Part shown: positions 53,369 to 63,608 of the stretch, piece after piece
Position numbering within the stretch: position 1 is the stretch's first letter
Layout: every line of letters begins with the position of its first letter
Assembly (NCBI GenBank): GCA_963575745.1
Contig: CAUYUJ010013925.1
Coordinates: forward strand, 47,501 to 111,500
From: Prorocentrum cordatum
Lineage: Eukaryota; Sar; Dinophyceae; Prorocentrales; Prorocentraceae
Length of the DNA stretch: 64,000 nucleotides
Direction of reading: 5' to 3'
Notes under the pieces: generated by a model
Database searches by the model: none
What the model saw: only the letters and a program-made list of their open reading frames with translations
Told to the model about the DNA's origin: nothing
Translations under genes and position numbers: made by a program

Positions 53369-53444
53369 GGAAGCTCTACGAGTCTCCCGGCGGTAACCAA
53401 GGTTGACGGTTTACCGCCGGCGTCCAGTAACTCGTAGAGCTTCC
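53369..53444. repeat. Hairpin element H, copy 1 (complete)
   Basis: Outer arms GGAAGCTCTACGAGT and ACTCGTAGAGCTTCC are perfect complements. Inner arms CCGGCGGTAA and TTACCGCCGG are perfect too, with loop CCAAGGTTGACGGT. 76 bp. Confidence 0.93.
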
Positions 53445-53568
53445 CTTAGCTAGTTAGAGCTGGAAGCTAAGAGTAATTCCGGCGCGCTGGAGAGCTAGTA
53501 ACTCGTAGAGCTTCCCTTAGCTAGTTATAGCTGGAAGCTAAGAGTAATTCCGGCGCGTCCCAGAGCTA
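53428..53568. repeat. Module S, two tandem ~71-bp units
   Basis: Each unit runs AACTCGTAGAGCTTCCC, TTAGCTAGTTA, GCTGGAAGCTAAGAGTAATT, CCGGCGCG and ends GAGCTAG. It contains a hairpin (AGCTA-GTTA-TAGCT in unit 2) and shares its first 15 bases with the right arm of element H. Confidence 0.85.
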
Positions 53569-53760
53569 GTTGGGCAAGAAAAATCTCGACGGACCTTTTG
53601 GTGACTTTTGGTCGGTTGAAAATTTTGTTCTCGAAATTTGACCATTCGTTAGAGCTCTAGTATTTTTTCTCATGATATTCGATCTTATTCCCGCTCGCCA
53701 TCTTGATCTCAGCTCGATCGGGTAACTTTGAAGGCCAAAAAGCACACGGGCGGGAACGGC
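53569..53760. repeat. Module X, copy 1
   Basis: GGCAAGAAAAATCTCGACGG, then GGTTGAAAATTTTGTTCTCG, TTCGTTAGAGCTCTAGTATT, CTCGCCATCTTGATCTCAGC and GGGAACGGCCGTTTCGAGTC, passing into satellite. Confidence 0.9.
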
Positions 53761-54556
53761 CGTTTCGAGTCATCTTGATAAGCGCTGTCGGTTTTCTCAA
53801 GATAACTCGAGCTTGAGGACACCTACAGAGCTGGTCAGCACAGCTAATGCGTTCAGAATGATCAGGCGCGTTCGCCTGTTGAATCCAGAGGTCTGAACTC
53901 GGTCTGCTAGCCGAGCTAGGGTCGCAAACCTATTCGTATTATTCGAGTCATTGTAGCAGACGCTCTCGGTTTTTCGTACTTAACTCGATCTATAGGGCAG
54001 CCACAGAGCTCATACTAACAGAAATCGATTGAGAATTATCAGGCGCGTTCGTCTGTTGCATCAAGAGCTCTGAAATCGGCCTTCTCCCCGAGCTAGGTTC
54101 GCGAACCCATTCGTATTGTTCGAGTCATCTTGAGAAGTGCTCTCGGTTTTCTGTACATAAATCGTGCTGGGGGAGGGCTATAGCTCTGCTGGTCACAGGA
54201 ATCGATTTCGAGACATCAGGCGCGTCCGTTCGTCGAACCGATCGCTCGAAACTCGGTCTGCTGCTCGAACGAAATCTGCGAAACTGTTGTATTATTCGAG
54301 TCATCCTGAGAGGTACTCTCGGTTTTCTGCACTTAACTCATACTGTATGGGCTGCAGAGCTGGTAATCACAGAAATCGATCCGCAGACATGAGACACGTC
54401 CGCCTGTCGCATTCAGAGGTCTGAACTCGGTTTCATACTCGAGCTCGATTGGAAAACTGTTTGTTTGTTTTGTTAGAGTCATCTTTGGAGGTTCATAATC
54501 GCTTGGGCTGAAAAACTGGTCGTTCTCTGAAATTCGTTCCACATTATATATTGTCA
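53761..54556. repeat. ~178-bp satellite block
   Basis: About four and a half diverged monomers marked by TCGAGTCATCTTGA, CTTAACTCGAGCT, AGGCGCGTTCG and TCTGAACTCGGTCTGCT. Short frames in it are not genes. Confidence 0.92.
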
Positions 54557-54615
54557 GGAAGCTCTACGAGTCCCCCGGCGGTAAGAAAGGTTGACGGTTT
54601 ACCGCCGGCGCCCAG
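54557..54615. repeat. Hairpin element H, copy 2 (right outer arm absent)
   Basis: GGAAGCTCTACGAGTCCCCC, GGCGGTAA, loop GAAAGGTTGACGG, TTTACCGCCGGCGCCCAG; then module X begins at TTGGCAAG. Confidence 0.9.
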
Positions 54616-54800
54616 TTGGCAAGAAAAATCTCGACGGAACTTTTGGTGACTTTTGCTCGGTTGAAAATTTCGTTCTCGAAATTTGACAATTCGTTAGAGC
54701 TCTAGTATTTTTTCCCGTGATATTCGGTCTTATTCCCGCTCGCCATCTTGATCTCAGCTCGATCGGGTAACTTTGAAGGCCAAAAAGCACTCTGGCGGGA
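54612..54800. repeat. Module X, copy 2
   Basis: Starts TTGGCAAGAAAAATCTCGAC directly after element H; over 90 percent like copy 1 by eye. Confidence 0.9.
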
Positions 54801-55546
54801 TCGGCCGTTTCGAGCCATCTTAATATGCGCTGACGGTTTTCTGAAGATAACTCGAGCTCTAGGGCAGCTACAGAGCTGGTAAGCACAGGTAACGCATGCA
54901 GAATGATCAGGCGCGTTCGCCTGTTGAACCCAGAGGTCTGAACTCGGTCTGTCAGCCGAGCTAGGTTCGCAAACCTGTTTGTATTATTCGAGTCAACTCG
55001 ATACGCGTTGTCGGTATTTTCTACTTAACTCGAGCTGTAGGGCAGCTACAGTGCTGGTAAGCACTGCTATCGCATTCAGAATGATCAGACGCATTCGCCT
55101 GTCGAATCCATAGGTCTGAACTCGGTCTGCTAGCTGAGCTAGGTCCGCAAACCTATTCGTGTTATTCGAGTGAACTTGATACGCGTTGTCGGTATTTTAT
55201 ACTTAACTCGAGCTGTAGGGCAGCTACAGTGCTGGTAAGCACAGCTACCCCACTCAGAATCATCAGGCGCGTTCGCCTGTTGAATCCAGAGCTCTGAACT
55301 CGGTCTGTTGCGCGATCCAGAATCACGAAACTGTTCGTTCTTCCAGTCATCTTGAGAGCTACTGTCGGCGTTTTGCACTCAATTCGGGCTGTAGGGAGGC
55401 TGCAGGGCGGGTATTTAGAGGCATCGATTCGGAGACATCAGACGCGTCCATCTGTCGCATTTAGAGGTCTGAACTCGGTCTGATACTCGAGTTGGGCTGA
55501 AAAACTATTCGTTCTCTGCAATTTTTTCCGACAGTATATGTTGTCA
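54801..55546. repeat. ~178-bp satellite block
   Basis: Four monomers; ends with the conserved left flank of element H (TTTTTTCCGACAGTATATGT, TGTCA). Confidence 0.92.
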
Positions 55547-55575
55547 GGAAGCTCTACGAGTCCCCCGGCGGTAAA
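55547..55575. repeat. Hairpin element H, copy 3 (left half only)
   Basis: GGAAGCTCTACGAGTCCCCC, GGCGGTAA then direct entry into satellite (AATCCATAGGTCT), as if broken at the loop. Confidence 0.85.
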
Positions 55576-56017
55576 ATCCATAGGTCTAAACTCGGTCTGC
55601 TAGCCGAGCTAGGTCCGCAAACCTATTCGTATTATTCGAGTCCACTTGATGCGCGTTGTCGGTATTTTCTACTTAACTCGAGCTGTAGGGCAGCTACAGT
55701 GCTGGTGAGCACACCTATCGCACTCAGAATCATTAGGCGCGTTCGCCTGTTGAATTCAGAGCTCTGAACTGAGTCTGTTGCGCGATCCAGAATCACGAAA
55801 CTGTTCGCATTCTTCCAGTCATCTTGAGAGCTACTGTCGGCGTTCTGCACTTAATTCGAGCTGCAGGAGGCTGCAGGGCGGGTAATCACAGGAATCGATT
55901 CGGAGACATCAGACGCGTCCGTCTGTCGCATTCTGAGGTCTGAACTCGGTCTGATACTCGAGTTGGGCTCAAAAACTATTCGTTCTCTGCAATTTTTTCC
56001 GACAGTATATGTTGTCA
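55576..56017. repeat. ~178-bp satellite block
   Basis: About two and a half monomers nearly identical to the previous block. Confidence 0.92.
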
Positions 56018-56077
56018 GGAAGCTCTACGAGTCCCCCGGCGGTAACAAAGGTTGACGGTTTACCGCCGGCGCCCAGT
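56018..56077. repeat. Hairpin element H, copy 4
   Basis: Inner stem and loop ACAAAGGTTGACGG intact; followed by TTTTCCCAATACGCGTGGCA instead of a module used elsewhere. Confidence 0.9.
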
Positions 56078-56395
56078 TTTCCCAATACGCGTGGCAGCGG
56101 CGTTGCCGAAGCTCCCAGGCAGTCATCGTCACGGCGCTCGCAAGCTCCTACGCAGCGCTTGCGCGGTCCTTGCGCAGCGCCCCAGGCGTCGTCCAAGGCG
56201 CCGTTCCAGGCGTCTCCGACAACGTTTTGAGCGCCTAATGCTATAACTCGTAGCGCTTTCCTTAGTACCTCGTAGAGCTCTTCGACGAGATGAGCTAAGA
56301 GGAATTCGGGCGCAGGGTGGAGCTAGTAACTCGTAGAGCTTCCCTTAGCTAGTTATAGCTGGAAGCTAAGAGTAATTCCGGCGCGCTGGAGAGCT
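56078..56395. repeat. GC-rich module fragment and module S variants
   Basis: CCCAATACGCGTGG matches 60121 and 60785. 56252-56326 has ACCTCGTAGAGCTCTTCGAC and GAATTCGGGCGCAGGGTGGA as at 58798-58857. 56328-56395 is a standard module S unit. Confidence 0.75.
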
Positions 56396-56590
56396 AGTTG
56401 GCAAGAAAAATCTCGACGGAACTTTTGGTGACTTTTGCTCGGTTGAAAATTTTGTTCTCGAAATTTGACAATTCGTTAGAGCTCTAGTATTTTTTCCCGT
56501 GATATTCGATCTTATTCCCGCTCGCCATCTTGATCTCAGCTCGATCGGGTAACTTTGAAGGCCAAAAAGCACTCTGGCGGGAACGGCCGT
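56396..56590. repeat. Module X, copy 3
   Basis: Same sequence as the other copies, here joined after GAGCTAG of module S. Confidence 0.9.
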
Positions 56591-57707
56591 TTCGAGTCAT
56601 TTTGATATGCGCTGTCGGTATTTTGCACTTAACTCGAGCTGTAGGGAAGCTACAGTGCCTGTAAGCACAGCTATCGCACTCAGAATCATCAGGCGCGTTC
56701 GCCTGTTCAATCCAGAGGTCTGAACTCGGTCTGCTACCCGAGCTAGGTCCGCAAACCTATTCGTATTATTCGAGTCAACTTGATACGCGTTGTCGGTATT
56801 TTCTACTTAACTCGAGCTGTAGGGCAGCTACAGTGCTGGTAAGCACACCTATCGCACTCAGAATCATCAGGCGCGTTCGCCTGTTGAATCCAGAGGTCTG
56901 AACTCGGTCTGCTAGCCGAGCTAGGTCCGCAAACCTATTCGTATTATTCGAGTCAACTTGATACGCGTTGTCGGTATTTTCTGCTTAACTCGAGGTCTAG
57001 GGCAGCTACAGTGCTGGTAAGCACACCTATCGCACTCAGAATCGTCAGGCGCGTTCGCCTGTTAAATCCATAGGTCTAAACTCGGTCTGGTAGCTGGGCT
57101 AGCAAACCTATTCGTATTATTCGAGTCATCTTGACAAACGCTCTCGGTTTTCTGTACTTAACTCGAGCTTTAGGGCAGTTACAGAGCCTATAGTCACATA
57201 AATCGATTGGGAATCATCGGGCGCGTTTGTCTGTTGTATCGAGAGCTCTGAACTCGGCCTGCTGCCCGAGCTAGCTTCGCGAAACTATTCGTATTCTCCG
57301 AATCATCGTGCAACGTGCTCTCAATTTTCTGCACTCAACTCGTGCTGGGGGAGGGCTACAGTGCTGCGGGTCATAGAAATCGATTTGCACACATCAGACG
57401 CGTTCGTTGGACGATTCGAAAGCTCAGAACTTGATTTGCTGCTCGAAACAGATTCGCGAAACTATTGTATTATTCGAGTCATTCTGAGAGATGCTCTCGG
57501 TTTTCTGCACTTAACTCGGGCTGTCGGGGGGCTGCAGGGCTGGTAATCACATGAGTCGATTCGCAGACATCAGACGCGTCCGCCTGTCGCATTGCGAGGT
57601 CTGAACTCGGTCTGATACTCGAACTGGATTGCGAAACTGTTTGTTTTTTTGTTAGAGTCATGGAAACTAGTCGTTCTCTGGATTATTTCCCACTCTATAT
57701 ACTGTCA
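56591..57707. repeat. ~178-bp satellite block (cleanest monomers)
   Basis: AGGTCCGCAAACC starts at 56745 and 56923, giving a 178-bp period. Six monomers, the last two more diverged. Confidence 0.93.
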
Positions 57708-57766
57708 GGAAGCTCTACGAGTCCCCCGGCGGTAAGAAAGGTTGACGGTTTACCGCCGGCGCCCAG
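57708..57766. repeat. Hairpin element H, copy 5
   Basis: Same as copy 2; joined to TTGGCCGACCCGACC. Confidence 0.9.
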
Positions 57767-58798
57767 TTGGCCGACCCGACCAAAAGAGACAATGTGTTAA
57801 CCTGGGGTCGGTTTTTGGAACATTGTGCAAGATTTGACAATTCGTTTTCAGAAAACGGATTTTTCTCACATACAGTAAGCTATGGCGCATCTGCTGGTAA
57901 AATTTTCAGGGCTCTAGAAGCAATATTACTATCAAAAGACTTGCGGAACCGACTTTGCCCGCAGTACAGTTTGGCAGGTGACGGTGGTTGGCTTTACTTA
58001 ACTCGAGCTGTCAGCAATCTACAGACCTCTCACGCACACCAGTCGATGCAGAATGATCTGACGCGTCACACTGGAAGCTCGAGAGTTCCTCGAAATGGCT
58101 GAGTCAGGAGTTATGATCGAAATACCGTCTCTATGTATGCGTGTTGCGAACGGTGTTTCGATGATAATTCGAGCTGAGTGCATGCTATGCATGCCAGGTG
58201 CATTCCAATCGAAGCAGCGACATGCGAGACATCGAATGAGCCTCGAGAGTGCCCAAATTGATTAGAATTTTCAAAATTAATGAAAAATATCGATTTGTAC
58301 AATTTTATATTTTTTGTGTCGGATGATTTTTTTCTAATTTATATCGATCTATGGGTGACCTAGAGAGTTCTGGTGCATTTTTGTCGACGCAGAATGGTCT
58401 CGCGCTCTCACTGAGAGCGCGAGACTTCATATGAATAGCTTCGCTGGGAGTGAGAACTTTGGTCCAGCCGGCCGAGGCGGACAATGTGACAACTTTTGGG
58501 TGGTTTTGCAATTTTTTGAAAGATATTTGACAATTCATTTTGAAAAAGCAGATTTTTACTCCGAGCATTGAGATATAAACTTCGTTCCCTGATCAGCTCG
58601 GCCATCTAGAGTCATTTTCAGTACCAGTTCACTTGAAGGAACCGACTTCATGTTGACTCCGAAAAAATCTCAACTTGAAGTTTTTGTAGAAAAGCTCCCA
58701 GAAGCTCCCGCTTTGATGCTGAGCTTTCTCACGGATTCAAGGAGCTCTACGAGGTTCCCGGCGGTGACCAGGTTGACGGTTCACCGCCGGCGCCAGTA
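57767..58798. repeat. 1.03-kb tandem duplication, unit 1
   Basis: Starts TTGGCCGACCCGACCAAAAG; contains GAGACTTCATATGAATAGCT, a GAGAGCGCGAGAC/GTCTCGCGCTCTC palindrome at 58403-58433, and a subfamily-2 H hairpin at its end. Short frames inside show no domain. Confidence 0.93.
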
Positions 58799-58812
58799 CC
58801 TCGTAGAGCTCT
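58741..58812. repeat. Hairpin element H, copy 6 (subfamily 2, complete)
   Basis: Outer arms GGAGCTCTACGAGGT and ACCTCGTAGAGCTC; inner arms CCGGCGGTGA and TCACCGCCGG; loop CCAGGTTGACGGT. Paired positions differ from copy 1 on both sides. Confidence 0.92.
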
Positions 58813-58857
58813 TCGACGAGATGAGCTAAGAGGAATTCGGGCGCAGGGTGGAGCTAG

Positions 58858-59893
58858 TTGGCCGACCCGACCAAAAGAGACAATGTGTTAACCTGGGGTC
58901 GGTTTTTGAAACTTTGTGCAAGATTTGACAATTCGTTTTCAGAAAACGGATTTTTCTCACATACAGTAAGCTATGGCGCACCTGCTGGTAAAATTTTCAG
59001 GGCTCTAGGGGCAATATTACTGTCAAAAGACTTGCAGGAACCGACTTTGCCTGCAGTGCAGTTTGGCAGGTGACGGTGGTTGGCTTTACTTAACTCGAGC
59101 TGTCAGCAAGCTACAGACCTCTCACGCACACCAGTCGATGCAGAATGATCTGGCGCGTCACACTGGAAGCTCGAGAGTTCCTAGAAATGGCTGAGTCAGG
59201 AGTTATGCTCGAAATACTGTCTCTATGTATGCGTGTTGCGAACGGTGTTTCGATGATAACTCGAGCTGAGTGCATGCTATGCATGCCAGGTACATTCCAA
59301 TCGAAGTAGCGACATGCGAGACATCGAATGGGAGCCTCGAGAGTGCCCAAATTGATTAGAATTTTCAAAATCAATGAAAAATATCGATTTGTACAATTTT
59401 GTATTTTTTGTGTCGGATGATTTTTTTTCTAATTTATATCGATCTATGGGTGACCTAGAGAGTTCTGGTGCATGTTTGTCGACGCAGAATGGTCTCGCGC
59501 TCTCACTGAGAGCGCGAGACTTCATATGAATAGCTTCGCTGGGAGTGAGAACTTTGGTCCAGCCGGCCGAGGCGGACAATGTGACAACTTTTGGGTGGTT
59601 TTGCAATTTTTTGAAAGATATTTGACAATTCATTTTGAAAAAGCAGATTTTTACTCCGAGCATTGAGATATAAACTTCGTTCCCTGATCAGCTCGGCCAT
59701 CTAGAGTCATTTTCAGTACCAGTTCACTTGAAGGAACCGACTTCATGTTGACTCCGAAAAAATCTCAACTTGAAGTTTTTGTAGAAAAGCTCCCAGAAGC
59801 TCCCGCTTTGATGCTGAGCTTTCTCACGGATTCAAGGAGCTCTACGAGGTTCCCGGCGGTGACCAGGTTGACGGTTCACCGCCGGCGCCAGTA
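58858..59893. repeat. 1.03-kb tandem duplication, unit 2
   Basis: Matches unit 1 throughout with scattered substitutions; 59 bases of module S-like sequence (ending GGGTGGAGCTAG) separate the two. Confidence 0.93.
59836..59893. repeat. Hairpin element H, copy 7 (subfamily 2, right arm absent)
   Basis: Same as copy 6 to GGCGCCAGT, then joined to AAGTTATTGCTGGAAGCTTG (module S variant). Confidence 0.9.
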
Positions 59894-60312
59894 AGTTATT
59901 GCTGGAAGCTTGAGAGTAATTCCGGGGAGCTAGAGAGCTAGTTGGCAAGAAAAATCTCGACGGACCTTGTGATGACTTTTTCCCGGATAGCTCCTTGGAG
60001 AGCTGAGGGTTTCAGATAAGAAGCCGGCTGTGGGTGGTGGGGAGGACATGCCCACCTCCGCCGGTCCACGATCCCTGCAGCGCCCTGCCGCAACCGGCAG
60101 CCCGTCCGGGAGCGTGGCTTCCTAGCGTTTCCCAATACGCGTGGCTCCAGGGTGCGCGAAGCGCTTCGGCAGAGCTTCAGAAGAGCTTCGGCAGAGGGTG
60201 CGCGAAGCGCTTCGGCAGAGCGTCGGAAGAGCTTCGGCAGTAACTCGTAGAGCTTCCCTCAGCAAGTTATTGCTGGAAGCTTAAGAGTAATTCCGGAGCG
60301 CTGGAGAGCTAG
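59894..60312. repeat. Module S variants, module X start and GC-rich module
   Basis: 59938-59970 is the first 30 bases of module X. 59990-60150 (CTCCTTGGAGAGCTGAGGGT, GGTCCACGATCCCTGCAGC, TTTCCCAATACGCGTGGCTC) is the inverted form of 60785-60950. 60240-60310 is a module S unit with AGCAA-GTTA-TTGCT hairpin. Confidence 0.75.
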
Positions 60313-61138
60313 TTGGCACGAAAAATCTCGACGACGATCCCTGATACCCTTACACGCTTCCTGCACGCGTGCAGGCACGCCTGTACGCGTGCCTGGAGCG
60401 CCCCTGAGCCGCTGCCAGCGACGCTTCCACTCGTGCCTGCACGCGTGCAGGCACGCGTGGACGCGTGCATGGAGAGCTCCCCGAACACGCTGCCGGGACC
60501 GGCAACTTCCGCCAAGAATCGTGGACCGGCGCAGGTGGGCGTGTGCTCCAAACCACCCACCGCCGGCTTCTTATCTGAAGCCCTCAGCTCTCCAAGGAGC
60601 TATCCGGGAAAAACCCGGATAGCGAAGCCAAGCGCGGAACGCCGCATGGGGACCTCTGCCAGGCCGCCGGAAACGATGCGCGGGACGCTGGAAACCTCGC
60701 AGGAAACACTTGCAGGGGCGCCGTTTACGATGCGTGGAGCCGTGGAGCCCTGCAAAGCGCGCAAGGAAGATCTGCCTAGGAGCCTGGAGCCACGCGTATT
60801 GGGAAACGCTAGGAAGCCACGCTCCCGGACCCGCTGCAAGTTCGGGCAAGTTTCTGCGACGATCGTGGACCGGCGGAGGTGGGCGTGTGCTCCTCACCAG
60901 CCACTGCCGGCTTCTTATCCGAAACCCTCAGCTCTCCAAGGAGCTATCCGGGAACTTATAAGCGTCCAAAACCCGGATAGCGAAGCCAAGCGCGGAACGC
61001 CGCACGGGGACCTCTGCCAGGCCGCGTGAAACGATGCGCGGGACGCTCGAAACCTCGCAGGAGGCACTTGCAGGAGCGTTGTTTACGATGCGTGGGGCTG
61101 TTTAGCGTGCGTGGAGACGCTGGAAACGACGCGTGACG
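60313..61138. repeat. GC-rich module with internal direct and inverted repeats
   Basis: GTGCAGGCACGC and ACGCGTG pieces repeat at 60360-60470. GGCTTCTTATCTGAAGCCCT then CAGCTCTCCAAGGAGCTATC at 60563 recurs at 60909. GCGCGGAACGCCGCATGGGG and GGAAACCTCGCAGGAAACAC recur at 60990-61070. Frames up to 238 aa are open but both strands are equally open and no domain is seen. Confidence 0.7.
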
Positions 61139-61330
61139 GAGCTCTGCGGACGCTGGACCTTTTGCTGACTTTTGGTCGGTAGAAAATTATGTTCTTAAAA
61201 TTTGACAATTCGTTAGAGCTCTAGTATTTCTTTCCGTGATATTCGATCTTATTCCCGCTCGCCATCTTGATCTCAGCTCGATCGGGTACCTTTTACTGCC
61301 AAAAAGCGTCCCGGCGGGAACGGCCGTTTC
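61139..61330. repeat. Module X, copy 4 (start diverged)
   Basis: From GGACCTTTTGCTGACTTTTG on it matches the other copies; the first 20 bases differ. Confidence 0.85.
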
Positions 61331-62099
61331 CAGTCATCTTAATACGCGTTGTCGGTATTTTCTACTTAACTCGAGCTGTAGGTCAGCTTCAGTGCTGGTA
61401 AGCACAGCTTCCTCACTCAGAATTATCAGGCGCGTTCGCCTGTTGAATCCAGAGGTCTGAACTCGGTCTGCTAGTCGAGCTAGGTCCGTAAACCTATTCG
61501 CATTATTCGAGTCAACTTGATACGCGTTGTCGATATTTTCTACTTAACTCGAGCTGTAGGGCAGCTACAGTGCTGGTAAGCACAGCTATCGCACTCAGAA
61601 TCATCAGGCGCGTTCGCCTGTTGAATCCACAGGTCTGAACTCGGTCTGCTAGTCGAGCTAGGTCCGCAAACCTATTCGTCTTATTCGAGTGAACTTGACA
61701 CGCGTTGTCGGTATTTTCTACTTAACTCGAGCTGTAGGGCAGCTACAGTGCTGGTAAGCACAGCTATCGCATTCAGAATGATCAGGCGCGTTCGGATCTT
61801 GACTCCAGAAGTCTGAACTCGGTCTGCTAGGCGCGCAAATCTATTCGTATTATTCGAGTCATCTTGACAAACGCTCTCGGTTTTCTGTCCTTAACTCGAG
61901 CCGAAGGGCAGCTGCAGAGACTATAGTCACAGAAATCGATTGTGAGTTATCGGGCGCGTGTGTCTGTTGTATCGAGAGCTCTCAACTCGGCCTGCTGCCC
62001 GAGCTAGGTTCGCGAAACTATTCGTCTTGAGAGGTCTGAAATCGCTTGGGCTGAAAAACTAGTCGTTTTCTGGATTTTTTCCCACACTATATACTGTCA
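61331..62099. repeat. ~178-bp satellite block
   Basis: AGGTCCG at 61482 and 61660, again 178 bp apart. Ends with TTTTTTCCCACACTATATAC before element H. Confidence 0.92.
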
Positions 62100-62160
62100 G
62101 GAAGCTCTACGAGTCCCCCGGCGGTAAGAAAGGTTGACGGTTTACCGCCGGCGCCCAGTT
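62100..62160. repeat. Hairpin element H, copy 8
   Basis: As copy 2; joined to TCTTCCAGGCTCCTAGGCAG. Confidence 0.9.
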
Positions 62161-62352
62161 CTTCCAGGCTCCTAGGCAGATCTTCCTTGCGCTCTTTGCA
62201 AGTCTCCACGCATCGTAAACAGCGCCCCTGCAAGCGTCTCCTGCGAGGTTTCCAGCGTCCCGCGCATCGTTTCAGGCGGCCTGGCAGAGATCCTCGTGCG
62301 CCCGCGCTTGGCTTCGCTATCCGGGTTTTGGACGCTTACAATGGACGCTTAC
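62161..62352. repeat. GC-rich module, inverted copy 1
   Basis: CTCCTAGGCAGATCTTCCTT, CACGCATCGTAAAC and TATCCGGGTTTTGGACGCTT are the reverse complement of parts of 60700-61090. Confidence 0.85.
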
Positions 62353-62512
62353 AAGTGGTCGGTTGAAAATTTGGTTCTCGAAATTGGACAATTCGTTAGA
62401 GCTCTAGTATTTTTTCCAATGATATTCGATCTTATTCCCGCTCGCCATCTTGATCTCAGCTCGATCGGGTAACTTTGAAGGCCCAAAAGCAGGCAGGCGG
62501 GAACAACCGTTT
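62353..62512. repeat. Module X, copy 5 (5' truncated)
   Basis: Begins within module X at AAGTGGTCGGTTGAAAATTT after the GC-rich module. Confidence 0.85.
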
Positions 62513-63306
62513 CGAGTCATCTTGATACGCGCTGTCGGTTTTCTCAAGATAACTCGAGCTTCAGGACAACTACAGAGCTGGTCAGCACAGCTAATGCATT
62601 CAGAATGATCAGGCGCGTTCGCCTGTTGAATCCAGAGGTCCGAACTCGGTCTGCTAGCCGAGCTAAGGTCGGAAACCTATTCGTATTATTCGAGTGATTG
62701 TAGCGTGCGCTCTCGGTTCTTCGTACTTAACTCGACCTGTAGGGCAGCCACAGAGCTGATAATTACAGAAATCGATTAAGAATCATCAGGCGCGTTCGTC
62801 TGTTGAAACACGAGCTCTGAACTCGGCCTGCTCCCCGAGCTAGGTTCGCGAACCTATTGGTATTGTTCGAGTCATCTTGAGAAGTGCTCTCGGTTTTCTG
62901 TACTAAATCGTGCTGGGGGGGGGCTACAGTGCTGCTGGTCACAGGAATCGATTTCGAGACATCAGGCGCGTCCGTTCGTCGAACCGAGAGCTCGGAACTC
63001 GGTCTGCTGCTCGAGCGAGATCTGCGAAACTGTTGTATTATTCGAGTCATTCTGAGAGGTACTCTCGGTTTTCTGCACTTAACTCAGGCTGTATGGGGGG
63101 CTGCAGAGCTGGTAATCACAGGAATCGATCCGCAGACATCAGACGCGTCCGCCTGTCGCATTCAGAGGTCTGAACTGGATTTCATGCTCGAGCTCGATTA
63201 GAAAACTGTTCGTTTGTTTAGTTAGAGTCATCTTGAGAGGTCTATAATCGCTTGGGCTGAAAAACTAGTCGTTCTCTGAAATTCTTTTCCACATTATATA
63301 TTGTCA
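62513..63306. repeat. ~178-bp satellite block
   Basis: Closely parallels 53761-54556 monomer by monomer. Confidence 0.92.
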
Positions 63307-63366
63307 GGAAGCTCTACGAGTCTCCCGGCGGTAAGAAAGGTTGACGGTTTACCGCCGGCGCCCAGT
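63307..63366. repeat. Hairpin element H, copy 9
   Basis: GGAAGCTCTACGAGTCTCCC then inner stem, loop GAAAGGTTGACGG; joined to TCGGGTTTTGGACATAGCAA. Confidence 0.9.
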
Positions 63367-63608
63367 TCGGGTTTTGGACATAGCAAGTTCTCCAGGCTCC
63401 TAGGCAGATCTTCCTTGTGCGCTTTGCAGGGCCCCACGCATCGTAAACGGCGCCCCTACAAGCGTCTCCTGCGAGGTTTCCAGCGTCCCGCGCATCGTTT
63501 CAAGCGGGCTGGCAGAGGTCCCCGTGCGGCGTGTTGGAGCGCTTCGCGCTTCGCGCCTGGCTTCGCTATCCGGGTTTTGGACGCTTACAAGGTCCGGCGC
63601 GCTGGAGA
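63367..63608. repeat. GC-rich module, inverted copy 2
   Basis: Same order as 62161-62352 (CTCCTAGGCAGATCTTCCTT to GGGTTTTGGACGCTTACAAG). Confidence 0.85.

Noticed and set aside
60313-61029. 238-aa frame
   Set aside because: Overlaps a repeat module present in direct and inverted copies; overlapping frames on the other strand are also open and no domain is visible.
53369-63366. CRISPR-like or integron attC-like array from the evenly conserved hairpins
   Set aside because: Hairpins are 0.5-2.6 kb apart with repetitive, not unique short, spacers; no cas or integrase gene; the organism is a eukaryote.
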